Translations under genes and position numbers: made by a program
The notes under the pieces: generated by a model
What the model was told of the DNA's origin: nothing
The model's input: only the letters and a program-made list of their open reading frames with translations
Database searches by the model: none
Shown: positions 55,179 to 63,312 of the stretch, piece by piece
Position numbering within the stretch: position 1 is the first letter of the stretch
Layout: each line of letters starts with the position of its first letter
Origin: an uncultured Tateyamaria sp.
Lineage (GTDB): Bacteria; Pseudomonadota; Alphaproteobacteria; Rhodobacterales; Rhodobacteraceae
Direction: 5' to 3'
NCBI RefSeq assembly: GCF_947497045.1
Contig: NZ_CANMEU010000002.1
Location: 62,001-126,000 of the forward strand
DNA length: 64,000 bases

Positions 55179-55655
55179 ATGAGTGGCATCGAAAACTACG
55201 AATCTCAATTCGGAAGACTAATTCCCGTATTTCGTATGGAGATAAATATACGACCGGATGATGCCGAGCGGTTGTTGGACGCCATTTTCAAAGTTCACCC
55301 GCTTGCCGTCGGCGCTTACGAGCGAAATGCTACCGTGACTGCTCAAGGAGCAGAGACGGGAAGACCCGGGGAACAAACGGTCACCAGGATTCACAACAAA
55401 GACTTTGAAGCTGACGGCACCGAGGTTTACCCCTCGGTCGAGCTGAAAGTGTCTTTCGAGCGCGATGTGCAACTTCTCCAAAAGATCATGGAGGCGGCTT
55501 TGCACGCTCATCAGTACGAAGAGCCGATCATTCACATCCGCGAGGAATGGGCAAGCCGAGCAAACTACACGCCAAGAAACGACAATTCGAACCGTTGGTG
55601 GAACGATGGGCGCGGCACCCCTGAGATGGTTTCATTCGACCAGAGTTCCAAATAA
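55179..55655 (+). CDS. Orphan protein with CutA/YqfO-like (HxYEEP) domain
   Basis: A 158-aa protein. The region FRMEINIRPDDAERLLDAIFKV (cited by INIRPDDAERLLDAIF) and the later AHQYEEPIIHI recall the PII/CutA-like insertion of NIF3/YqfO proteins, whose hallmark is H-x-YEEP. The rest of NIF3 is missing. GGGAGAG lies upstream of the ATG at 55179. Codon use is less GC-rich than in neighbours, a possible sign of recent transfer. It stands alone between a minus-strand lipoprotein gene and a terminator. Confidence 0.6.
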   Translation: MSGIENYESQFGRLIPVFRMEINIRPDDAERLLDAIFKVHPLAVGAYERNATVTAQGAETGRPGEQTVTRIHNKDFEADGTEVYPSVELKVSFERDVQLLQKIMEAALHAHQYEEPIIHIREEWASRANYTPRNDNSNRWWNDGRGTPEMVSFDQSSK

Positions 55656-55696
55656 CCGGTCATTGCCAACGGCGACAGTGCCCTGCCTGCCCCACC

Positions 55697-55739
55697 AAAA
55701 AAGGCCCCCGCATATCCATGCGAGGGCCTCATTCTTTTT
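55697..55739. terminator. Bidirectional terminator
   Basis: A 12-bp stem with one mismatch (55702-55713 with 55718-55729) and a 4-nt loop is flanked by AAAAAA on the left and ATTCTTTTT on the right. It can stop both the CutA-like transcript (plus) and the BCCT transporter transcript (minus). Confidence 0.88.
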
Positions 55740-55750
55740 CTTGGACCGAC

Positions 55751-57445
55751 CTACTCGGCAGGTGACAATCCGTTTCCGGTTGCCCCCTCGATCTCGGAAT
55801 GGACCGAAGGCACGCCTGCCGCTTCACGCCGACTGTCATTGTAGATCGCCTTGATCAGCGCGATACACATCAACACCATCACCACCGAGAACGGCAGCGC
55901 ACCGATCACCATGGCGGTCTGGATTGCCGAGGTGCCCCCCGACAGCAGCAGACCACCCACAACAAGGCCAAGCGCCACACCCCAGAACAGGATATGTGGG
56001 CGCGCCTTGGGGCCTTCATCACCGGCTGCATTGATGGTGTTCACGATCAAAACGGCCGAGTCCGCAGATGTCACAAGGAACGTCATCAACAACACGACAA
56101 TCAGAAACGCCATGCCCCAGGCCAGGGCCTGCGCGATAGGGGCGAGCATGAACTCGGTCATGGCAAAGATCTTGTCGCCATTGGCCGCATCAAAGATGAC
56201 GCCATTGGCCCCACCGTTCAGTTCCAGATCGATGGCCGTCCCGCCTGCCCAGGCGAACCAGACAAAGCACATCAGCGCAGGCACGATCATGGCACCCAGC
56301 ACGAACTCACGGATGCTGCGACCACGCGAAATACGCGCAAGGAACAGACCCACAAACGGCGCAAAGGCGATCCACCAGGCCCAGTAGAACACAGGCCACC
56401 AGCCCTGCCACTGCGTGAGCAGGAAGGACTCGGACCCGTCAACCCCATCCGATGTGAAGACGTTGAAGCTCATCGCGGGCAGTGCAACCAGATAGTCCCA
56501 GATGCCCACGACCATCGCAGTGGCCCCAAACCATGTGGCCCCGAAGATGATGAAGAACCCAAGCAAGAAGATCGACAACACCATGTTGATGTTGGAGAGC
56601 CACTTGATGCCCTTGCCCACGCCCGACAAGGCGGACAGGGTCGACGCCCCCATGATCACAAGCAACGCAACAACGATGCCCACGAAGGTGGCACCGCCAT
56701 CTTCATTCATCAAACCGCCGATCCCGATCCGGGTCAGGCCCGCCACGAATTGCTCAACCCCGAAACCAAGGGTTTGGGCAACGCCAAGGATGGTCGCAAC
56801 CACAGCCACGATGTCAATCAAATGACCCAGCTTGCCCGAAAGCGACGACCCAAACAGCGGGGTCAGCGCCGAACGGATAGTCAGTGGCAAGCCACGACGA
56901 TAGCTGAAGAACGCCAGCGACAGGCCTGCAACCGCGTAACAGGCCCACGCGCCAAGGCCCCAATGCAGGAAAGACCACTTATAGGCCATACGCACATTGT
57001 CTGCCGTGCCACCAGTGGTGATCCCCTGAATGGTTTCCGGGTTTGACCCGAAATGCGCGACAGGTTCGGCCACAGCCCAGGTCAGCATGCCGACACCGAT
57101 CCCGGCCCCGAACATCATCGAAAACCACGAGAAGTTGCTGAATTCCGGTTTTTCGCCCGGTTGCCCAAGGTTCAACCTGCCCGCCGCCGGCCACAACGCC
57201 AGCCCCAGACACACAATGATAAAAAACGCGACAACCCAGATATACCAGGCCGCAAAGTTCGACAGAATGATGCTGTTGAAATCGCTCAATACGCGGCCCG
57301 ACTGCGTGGGCCAAAAGATGCACCACACGACAAGGACCGAGATGATCATCTTACTGACCACCGTCACGTCAACGCTGAACCCCCGATAAAAACCGTTATC
57401 TGCGGTCTTGATCGGCAGTTCCGTCAATGGAGGTTGAATAGACAT
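55751..57445 (-). CDS. BCCT family (betaine/carnitine/choline/DMSP) transporter
   Basis: A 564-aa sodium- or proton-coupled transporter with about 12 membrane helices. The substrate segment has MFGAGIGVGMLTWAVAEP, and YKWSFLHWGLGAWACYA is the BCCT hallmark. Substrates in this family are quaternary ammonium or sulfonium compounds such as glycine betaine or DMSP. Its place next to HIT, acuI and dmdA makes DMSP uptake a reasonable inference. AGGAAGG precedes the ATG at 57445; an inverted repeat lies upstream. Confidence 0.88.
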   Translation of the reverse strand: MSIQPPLTELPIKTADNGFYRGFSVDVTVVSKMIISVLVVWCIFWPTQSGRVLSDFNSIILSNFAAWYIWVVAFFIIVCLGLALWPAAGRLNLGQPGEKPEFSNFSWFSMMFGAGIGVGMLTWAVAEPVAHFGSNPETIQGITTGGTADNVRMAYKWSFLHWGLGAWACYAVAGLSLAFFSYRRGLPLTIRSALTPLFGSSLSGKLGHLIDIVAVVATILGVAQTLGFGVEQFVAGLTRIGIGGLMNEDGGATFVGIVVALLVIMGASTLSALSGVGKGIKWLSNINMVLSIFLLGFFIIFGATWFGATAMVVGIWDYLVALPAMSFNVFTSDGVDGSESFLLTQWQGWWPVFYWAWWIAFAPFVGLFLARISRGRSIREFVLGAMIVPALMCFVWFAWAGGTAIDLELNGGANGVIFDAANGDKIFAMTEFMLAPIAQALAWGMAFLIVVLLMTFLVTSADSAVLIVNTINAAGDEGPKARPHILFWGVALGLVVGGLLLSGGTSAIQTAMVIGALPFSVVMVLMCIALIKAIYNDSRREAAGVPSVHSEIEGATGNGLSPAE

Positions 57446-57529
57446 GGCTTCCTTCCTGTTTTTCACTTTTTTGTGACGCACAGGAAACCACGCCGCGCCT
57501 GATACGCGAAACGTTAATTGCCGATTTTG

Positions 57530-57605
57530 TCGCCGAAACCTTCATTCAAACGGTCGTCTTGCGCATATTGGTGAAAATCACCGTCAATTCTTCACCTTTC
57601 GGCGA
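57530..57605. promoter_or_regulatory. Nested inverted repeats upstream of the BCCT transporter gene
   Basis: TCGCCGAAA (57530-57538) and TTTCGGCGA (57597-57605) form a 9-bp inverted pair about 58 bp apart. Inside is GGTGA-AAA-TCACC (57570-57582), a 5+5 bp palindrome. They lie 85-160 bp upstream of the transporter start, in the 261-bp gap before the HIT gene, and could be operator sites for looping or cooperative binding. Confidence 0.35.
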
Positions 57606-57706
57606 TTTTGCGCGCATCTGGCACCTCGGGTGGTGCCGCGCTGCAAACCGCGCAGACCCATGAGCACTTGCCGCCCGGTGCTCCGCCGCAGACCGGGGAA
57701 ACAAAG

Positions 57707-58123
57707 CTAGAGCGCGTTCGCGATCGCTTCGGCGTGGCCTTTGATAGCGTCCATATCCCCCATCTGCCCGGGTGCGCGCATTGCAACACCGTCATGGCGC
57801 GGGTGGATGTGAAAATGCAGGTGGAACACCTCCTGCCCTCCGGCTGTCTCGTTGAACTGTTGCAAGGTGATCCCGTCCGCTGCAAAGGCGGTCCTGGCCG
57901 CGTTGGCAACCTTCCTGACCGTCGCCATGACAGTGGCCAGTTGGGCGTCCGAGGCATCCAGCACGTTGCGGCAGGGCGTCTTGGGGATCACCAGACAATG
58001 CCCGTCCGTGCGCGGCATGATATCCATGAAACACAAGGTCTCATCGTCCTCATAGACCTTGAAGGCGGGGATTTCGCCGCGCAGGATCTTGGCGAATATG
58101 TTCTGGTCATCATAGGCAGTCAT
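57707..58123 (-). CDS. HIT family hydrolase
   Basis: A 138-aa HINT-type nucleotide hydrolase. IFAKILRGEIPAFKVYEDD opens it and the histidine triad reads HLHFHIHP. Such proteins hydrolyse AMP-conjugates. The ATG at 58123 has GGAAGGGG upstream. It is 89 bp downstream of acuI on the same strand and could be in the same transcript, but a link to DMSP metabolism is not evident. Confidence 0.92.
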   Translation of the reverse strand: MTAYDDQNIFAKILRGEIPAFKVYEDDETLCFMDIMPRTDGHCLVIPKTPCRNVLDASDAQLATVMATVRKVANAARTAFAADGITLQQFNETAGGQEVFHLHFHIHPRHDGVAMRAPGQMGDMDAIKGHAEAIANAL

Positions 58124-58212
58124 GGCGTGCCCCTTCCTCTTGCTCAACACTCTGACGGACGGGTTCGATGCGCGGACAAAGCGCAAAGCCCACCCGCGCC
58201 GTCAGGTCACTC

Positions 58213-59199
58213 TCAGCCATTGAGGTCCACGACCACACGGCCTTTGACCTGCCCGGCCAGAATATCCGCACCAAGCTGGGGCAGGTCTGAAAGTGTCGCG
58301 GGCTGGACCATATCCTCAAGCTTGTCCATCGGCAGGTCCTTGGCGATCCGGCCCCATGCACGCACCCGGTTGTCATAGGGCTGCATCACAGAGTCGATGC
58401 CAAGCAGGTTCACACCACGCAGCAGGAACGGAATGACGGTCGCAGGCAGTCCCGCCCCCCCGGCCAGACCCACGGCAGCCACGCTGGCACCATATTCCAT
58501 CTGGCCCAACACACGGGCCAGCATCGCGCCACCCACCGCATCAACGCAACCGCCCCATGTTTCGCCCTCAAGCGGGCGTTTCACGGTCTCGTTGATCTCT
58601 TCACGGGCCACGATCTGGCTGGCCCCAAGCGAGGTCAGATAATCGGCCGTTTCGGGCCGACCCGTAACACCCGCCACCTTGTGACCCAGATTGGCCAAGA
58701 TCGCAGTAGCAACAGACCCGACACCGCCCGCCGCACCCGTGACCAGAACAGGACCAGCCTTCAGCCCATGATCTTCCAGCGCCATCACAGCCAACATCGC
58801 AGTGAAACCAGCGGTGCCCACAGCCATGGCCTGACGGGTATCCAGGCCCTCGGGCAGCGGGACAAGCCAATCCGCCTTCACGCGGGCCTTTTGGGAATAT
58901 CCGCCCCAATGGGCCTCACCCACGCGCCAGCCGGTCAGCACAACCTTGTCGCCGGGCGCATAGCGGTCATCGTCCGACGCCTCGACCGTGCCAGCAAAAT
59001 CGATACCGGGAATGTGGGGATATTTCCGCACCAACCCACCACCGGAGCCGATGCACAACCCGTCCTTGTAGTTGACGGTCGAATACTCGACCGCAACCGT
59101 CACCTCTCCGGCAGGCAGATCATCGAGCGATATCTGGCGCACCGCAGCCGACGTCTTGCCGCTGCCTTCATCCTTGTCCACCACCAACGCATCAAACAT
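58213..59199 (-). CDS. acuI: Acrylyl-CoA reductase AcuI (MDR family)
   Basis: A 328-aa zinc-free medium-chain reductase of the YhdH/AcuI group: EYSTVNYKDGLCI, HIPGIDFAGTV, GWRVGEAHWGGYSQKARV and the NADP site VTGAAGGVGSVA. AcuI reduces acryloyl-CoA to propionyl-CoA and protects from toxic acrylate from DMSP cleavage. In Ruegeria pomeroyi acuI lies directly after dmdA, as here, which supports the name. An 84-bp gap with a repeat-like hairpin separates it from dmdA. Confidence 0.93.
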   Translation of the reverse strand: MFDALVVDKDEGSGKTSAAVRQISLDDLPAGEVTVAVEYSTVNYKDGLCIGSGGGLVRKYPHIPGIDFAGTVEASDDDRYAPGDKVVLTGWRVGEAHWGGYSQKARVKADWLVPLPEGLDTRQAMAVGTAGFTAMLAVMALEDHGLKAGPVLVTGAAGGVGSVATAILANLGHKVAGVTGRPETADYLTSLGASQIVAREEINETVKRPLEGETWGGCVDAVGGAMLARVLGQMEYGASVAAVGLAGGAGLPATVIPFLLRGVNLLGIDSVMQPYDNRVRAWGRIAKDLPMDKLEDMVQPATLSDLPQLGADILAGQVKGRVVVDLNG

Positions 59200-59229
59200 A
59201 TCGATCTCCTATCCGGGGGCTGATCCCCT

Positions 59230-59278
59230 GCTTCATCTTGCCAAACAAACTCCGGGGTCTGGGGCAGCGCCCCAGTCC
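59230..59278. repeat. REP-like intergenic hairpin between dmdA and acuI
   Basis: The stem CTGGGGC/GCCCCAG (59259-59265 with 59269-59275) extends by GG/CC after a T-T mismatch (59256-59278), and is preceded by CTTCATCTTGCCAAA. Short elements of this kind, a GC-rich hairpin joined to an AAGATGAAG-type tail, are to my recollection common between genes in Rhodobacteraceae. It may act as a transcript-stability element between dmdA and acuI. No second copy was noticed in the window. Confidence 0.5.
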
Positions 59279-59283
59279 GAGGC

Positions 59284-60390
59284 TCAAATCCAGAACACGT
59301 CCTGCACCGTTGCACGGGCCATACCATCTGGCGTTTCGACTTCCAACGGCGTGCCCGGATCCCAATGGGTCATGCGCACCATCCCGATGGCCACGTTGGT
59401 CTGAAAATCAGGCGACCAGGCCGCCGAGGTCACCTGCCCCACACGCTTGCCACCACCATAAAGCGGCCACACCCGATCACAGCCGGGCACCGGATCACCA
59501 TGGATCGCAATGGGGCGTATTTGCTGGACGGGCCCTTCCTTGGACACACGCAACAAGGCGTCCCGCCCAATACAACCAATGGCCGTCTGCGTGTCGCAAA
59601 ACCGGCCCAAGCCGCATTCATGGGGGGTGTTGTCGTCGGTCATATCATTGCCATAGGACATCAAACCGCCCTCGATCCGCTCAATCGCATTGGGACAGCC
59701 CGCACGCACGTTCAAATCCGCGCCCGCCTCAAACAGGGTATTCCACAGTGGCATCCCAATCTCGGTGCCATCGACGTAGATCTCGAACCCGCCCTGCTTG
59801 GAATACCCCGAGCGTGCAATGGCCAGATCGCGCCCTTCGAACTGGAACATGTCAAAGCGGAAAAAGCGGATGTCACGAATACGATCCCCGAACACACGGG
59901 CCATCAGATCGTCCGCCTTGGGACCCTGCACGGCCAAGGGCGAGATGTCAGGTTCATCCACCAGCACGTCCAGACGATAGCCGTTGGCAATCCCCTTGAC
60001 CCACAACAGCAGGTCGGAATCCGCGATGGAGATCCACCACCGATCCTCGGACAGTTTGACCGCCACGGGGTCATTCAACATGCCGCCCGTCTCGTCCACG
60101 ATGGGCACGTAATAACACTGGCCCGGCAACATCCGACGCAAATCGCGCGGGGTGAGCATCTGCATCAGGCGCCCCGCATCCGGTCCGCGCAGTTCCACCT
60201 GTCGCTCGACCGCCACATCCCAGACCTGCACATGGTCCTTGAGGTGGCGGTAGTCCGCCTCGACGCTGTCAAAAACGGTTGGCAGCAACATGCGGTTGTA
60301 AACGGTGTAGGCCTTGACGCCTGCCGCCTCAACGCCAGCGGAAAACGGAGTACGGCGCAGCCGACGCGAAGGGGATATGACTGCCATCAT
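59284..60390 (-). CDS. dmdA: Dimethylsulfoniopropionate demethylase DmdA
   Basis: A 368-aa GcvT-fold, tetrahydrofolate-dependent enzyme that demethylates DMSP to methylmercaptopropionate and makes 5-methyl-THF. It begins SPSRRLRRTPFS with GVEAAGVKAYTVYN, as in Roseobacter DmdA rather than glycine-cleavage T protein or sarcosine dehydrogenase; QCYYVPIVDETGGMLNDP, FQFEGRDLAIARSGYSKQGGFEIYV (SGYSKQGG part) and LMSYGNDMT follow. The first ATG overlaps the DinB stop by 4 nt and a second ATG follows at once with better spacing from GAGGA. It is the last gene of a coupled four-gene run. Confidence 0.95.
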   Translation of the reverse strand: MMAVISPSRRLRRTPFSAGVEAAGVKAYTVYNRMLLPTVFDSVEADYRHLKDHVQVWDVAVERQVELRGPDAGRLMQMLTPRDLRRMLPGQCYYVPIVDETGGMLNDPVAVKLSEDRWWISIADSDLLLWVKGIANGYRLDVLVDEPDISPLAVQGPKADDLMARVFGDRIRDIRFFRFDMFQFEGRDLAIARSGYSKQGGFEIYVDGTEIGMPLWNTLFEAGADLNVRAGCPNAIERIEGGLMSYGNDMTDDNTPHECGLGRFCDTQTAIGCIGRDALLRVSKEGPVQQIRPIAIHGDPVPGCDRVWPLYGGGKRVGQVTSAAWSPDFQTNVAIGMVRMTHWDPGTPLEVETPDGMARATVQDVFWI

Positions 60391-60896
60391 TCATCCTCGG
60401 GCATAAAGACCATGTCACTGACCGGAGCCTCGCGCCCGGCGGCGGTCATCATCGCGTGCACCTGGCCGCGATGATGGATCTGGTGGTTGAAAAAATGGAC
60501 AACGCAATTGGCCAGAGGTTGTTGAAAGTCGCGCTTTAACGTCCCGGAATACCACGCCAATTCCCCTTTGAGATCGAGCGTGCGCAGCGTGTCCGCCCAC
60601 ATGCGAATCGCCCCGTCCAGACGGAACCGCTCAGCACTCCACACCGCGAAGGTCGGGGTGAACTCGGCATGTTTGGCGGGCGGCACGTCCGGGGGCGCGA
60701 TGCGCGGCTCAAACCGGTTCATCCACAGGGTATCGCCCCACAGGATATGGTTCAGTGTCGCCATGATCGAGCCAAAGAAGGCGCCACGATCCTTGCGCAA
60801 GTCGGCATCTGGCATGTCGCTCAGCAGCGTGGTCAACTGGCGGTTTTGCCACGCGTTGTACCGGGCCATCGAACGGACATACCCTGCCTCGATCAC
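60387..60896 (-). CDS. DinB family metal-dependent protein
   Basis: A 169-aa four-helix DinB-like protein. The three metal-binding His are in TLNHILWGD and NHQIHHRGQVH (HxxxHRGQ). The fold includes thiol-dependent S-transferases and hydrolases. It is translationally coupled to dmdA downstream and DUF1326 upstream (ATGA overlaps both sides), so it probably shares the pathway. A thiol- or metal-linked role in methylated-sulfur metabolism is inference only. Confidence 0.88.
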   Translation of the reverse strand: MIEAGYVRSMARYNAWQNRQLTTLLSDMPDADLRKDRGAFFGSIMATLNHILWGDTLWMNRFEPRIAPPDVPPAKHAEFTPTFAVWSAERFRLDGAIRMWADTLRTLDLKGELAWYSGTLKRDFQQPLANCVVHFFNHQIHHRGQVHAMMTAAGREAPVSDMVFMPEDE

Positions 60897-61600
60897 GGCT
60901 TGGGGCCTTTCCAGTCAATCGGGCAGATCTCAGCCGATTTGCCGCCAAAGTCCCAGATGCGCCCGTAATCGCGCACTTTCGATTTGGTGCCGCGTGCGGC
61001 GATGATGTCAGGCCCCATCCAGTATTTGGAGTTGGAGATGACAACCGGATGGTCCGCATCCTTGCCGTCGATCATCTCGATCTCGCCCTGGATCTTGCGC
61101 CCGATATAAAGGCCGCGCTTTTTGCCCTCGCGCACGATCTCGACCTTCTCACGCTCGGCTCCCACAATGTCGCTGACCAGCATCGTGAACAGCCCCGTGG
61201 TGCCGCCCGCCGCGCCCGAAAATATCTGCAAAAGCCCGTTATACGCCTTGCCGCTTGCGCGTTCATCCACATAAGCCGCCACGCGCCAGCCGCCCTCAGC
61301 CATGCGTCCGGGGATGTCGACCATCAGCCCCACGTTCAGCCCCGACAGGTCCTCGCCCTCGTAATGACCTTCGTCGATGGCGATGGCCATCCATGCGTGG
61401 CAGTGCCCTTCGGTGGGCGGATGCGCGCCAAGCGAGACGACGCAGGGACAGAACAACTCGCACGAGCAGTTTAGAAACAGCTCGCCCTTGATCGCCCATT
61501 CGGTTGGGGTCATCTGACGGCGGCCCGGATTGGGCATCCGGCTGTCGATACGTTGGCTGACCGGCAGCTTGTCCGCGTCAGCGCGTCGTTTTACGGCCAT
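60893..61600 (-). CDS. DUF1326 cysteine-rich protein
   Basis: A 235-aa protein of the DUF1326 family. The hallmark is a four-cysteine motif in LNCSCELFCPCVVS (Cys45, Cys47, Cys51, Cys53) followed by HCHAW, which could bind a soft metal such as copper. Function is unknown. GGAGG lies before the ATG at 61600. It follows DUF2182 by 1 nt and overlaps DinB by ATGA. Confidence 0.9.
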   Translation of the reverse strand: MAVKRRADADKLPVSQRIDSRMPNPGRRQMTPTEWAIKGELFLNCSCELFCPCVVSLGAHPPTEGHCHAWMAIAIDEGHYEGEDLSGLNVGLMVDIPGRMAEGGWRVAAYVDERASGKAYNGLLQIFSGAAGGTTGLFTMLVSDIVGAEREKVEIVREGKKRGLYIGRKIQGEIEMIDGKDADHPVVISNSKYWMGPDIIAARGTKSKVRDYGRIWDFGGKSAEICPIDWKGPKP

Positions 61601-61601
61601 C

Positions 61602-62402
61602 TCATAGTCCTCCGATATTTGGGGCGATAAAGGGTTGGGCCAGCACCGCCAGCCCGGCGGCAATCAGGATCGCCCCCATGGGTTTGGTGACAACATGCCC
61701 GATCTGCGGCAGTTTTTCGAGCACCATGAACAGCGTCGCAAGGCCCATCCAGGCCAGACTCATCACGCCGCCCACGAACCCGAGCGCCATAAAGCCCCAG
61801 CAACAGCCCACGCAGAACGCACCAAGGCCAAGGCCCATACGCGCGCCTCCCACCACTCCGGTGCGCCAATGGCCCAGAAAATACATCATCGGGGAATGGC
61901 AGACGCCGTGGCACACCTCTTTGGCACGACTGAATTGAAACGCGCCGACGACCAGCAGCAGAAATCCCGCAAAAGTGGAGGTTTTCGAGATGCCGAGCAT
62001 GTCGATCACCCCGCCATAAAGCAGCGCCAGTTGCACCCCCGCGATCAGCGCGGCAAAGGCGACCCAGACGACCAGATATCCAAGCACCACACCCAGCCAC
62101 CCCGCACGCGTCCCCGTGGCCGATACCATCAGATCCTCATAGGCGCGCAAGGTCGGCACAAGCGTAGGCAGCATCATCGCCGCCATCATAATCGCCCACA
62201 TCGCAAACAGCGGGCCAAAATTCGCCATCGGCATATACATCGGCATGTGCGGGTCCATCGCGGCCATGCGCGCACCCATCTCGCCGGGCCGCCCAAGCAG
62301 GTCCAGATCCATGTCCATCGACATGGCGTACATCATCCACCACGCCGCCAGAATGGCCCCGAAAAACCCCAGCCACAGGGTCGAGCGAACAAGATGCGGC
62401 AT
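61602..62402 (-). CDS. DUF2182 metal-binding-type membrane protein
   Basis: A 266-aa polytopic protein (about seven helices) of the DUF2182 family. Met-rich stretches around residues 23-30, 46-59 and 72-77 (MPMYMPMANFG, IMMAAMMLP), plus CHGVCHS at 164-170 and CVGCCWG at 197-203, look like Cu(I)-type ligands. GGGAGGA precedes the ATG at 62402. It is the first gene of the run ending in dmdA, and its partner DUF1326 is next. Transport or insertion of copper is inference. Confidence 0.9.
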   Translation of the reverse strand: MPHLVRSTLWLGFFGAILAAWWMMYAMSMDMDLDLLGRPGEMGARMAAMDPHMPMYMPMANFGPLFAMWAIMMAAMMLPTLVPTLRAYEDLMVSATGTRAGWLGVVLGYLVVWVAFAALIAGVQLALLYGGVIDMLGISKTSTFAGFLLLVVGAFQFSRAKEVCHGVCHSPMMYFLGHWRTGVVGGARMGLGLGAFCVGCCWGFMALGFVGGVMSLAWMGLATLFMVLEKLPQIGHVVTKPMGAILIAAGLAVLAQPFIAPNIGGL

Positions 62403-62433
62403 ATGTCCTCCCAAGGATGCTGCGACTCAATGC

Positions 62434-62472
62434 TTGCCAGATTAAATGTCAGACATTAAAATGCCAGACAAT
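62434..62472. promoter_or_regulatory. gntR promoter with FadR-type operator, shared with the divergent DUF2182 operon
   Basis: TTGCCA (62434-62439), a 17-nt spacer and TAAAAT (62457-62462) form a near-consensus sigma-70 promoter for gntR. In the spacer lies AATGTC-A-GACATT (62445-62457), a perfect palindrome with the GTCnGAC core of FadR-subfamily operators; a degenerate copy AATGCCAGACAATT follows at 62460-62473. This placement predicts autorepression and control of the divergent operon. Confidence 0.75.
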
Positions 62473-62486
62473 TAAAAAGTGACCAG

Positions 62487-63260
62487 ATGAAAATTGATCC
62501 TGACAGCAGCGCCGACTTTTCCGCCCAGATTGCCAAGGCGATCCGGGATGCGATTGTGGCAGGTGATCTGATCGTGGATCAACGTCTGCCGAGCGAGGCG
62601 GAACTGGCCGATCAATTCGACGTCTCGCGCCCCACCGTGCGCGAGGCCCTCAAGCGGCTGGCCGCGCAATCCCTGATCCGCACGCAGCGTGGGGCCACGG
62701 GCGGAGCCTTCGTGAACCGGCTTCGGTTTGAGGATGCCTATGCCCAGGCGGTCACCACCTCGACGCTGTTGTTGTCCATGAACGCGGTCAGTTTCGATGT
62801 GGCCTGTGAGGCGCGCTATGCGCTTGAACGGGCCTGTGCGCCTTTGTCAGCCACCCGGCGCACGCCTGATCATCTGGCGACTATGCGCGCCGAAATCACC
62901 CGCCAATCCGAACCCGGGCTGAGTGACGAGGCGTTTTGCGCATCTGATGTCACGTTTCACCGCGCGCTGGTGGATGCGGCCGGCAATCCGATGCTGAGCT
63001 ATCAACTGGCCGGAGCGGTCGAGGCGATGCAGCCTCTGATGAACATGATCACCTTCACCGCCCGCTCGCGCGAGCGCATCGTGATGCTGCATCAGAACAT
63101 GGTCAGCACGCTTGAAGCGCGCGATGCCTTGGGCACCGAAGCGGCCCTTGCCGCGCTTGAAAGTTATACCCGTGATCTCGGTCACACGGTGGTGGCCGAA
63201 CGCCAGCAGCGTGACCGCCCCACCAAAGGTGCAAAGACCAAGGAGCAGAGTTCAGCCTGA
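62487..63260 (+). CDS. GntR family regulator, FadR subfamily
   Basis: A 257-aa regulator. The winged helix is near residues 10-75 (RLPSEAELADQFDVSRPTVREALKRL, recognised by LPSEAELA and VSRPTVREAL), followed by the all-helical FCD effector domain (DVTFHRALVDAAGN with metal-type His/Asp). It lies between the divergent DUF2182-DUF1326-DinB-dmdA run and the methanethiol oxidase gene, and the operator in its promoter suggests it controls both. The ligand could be a DMSP-derived compound such as acrylate or methylmercaptopropionate, not shown by sequence. Confidence 0.92.
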   Translation: MKIDPDSSADFSAQIAKAIRDAIVAGDLIVDQRLPSEAELADQFDVSRPTVREALKRLAAQSLIRTQRGATGGAFVNRLRFEDAYAQAVTTSTLLLSMNAVSFDVACEARYALERACAPLSATRRTPDHLATMRAEITRQSEPGLSDEAFCASDVTFHRALVDAAGNPMLSYQLAGAVEAMQPLMNMITFTARSRERIVMLHQNMVSTLEARDALGTEAALAALESYTRDLGHTVVAERQQRDRPTKGAKTKEQSSA

Positions 63261-63312
63261 CCTCGGCATGAATAAGCAGGGGCAGGCAAATCTAGACGTC
63301 AGGGAGGACGCT

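Noticed and set aside
57620-57637. Hairpin GGCACC-GGTGCC after the HIT gene as a terminator
   Set aside because: Stem is only 6 bp, with no T run on the minus strand and about 70 bp from the stop codon.
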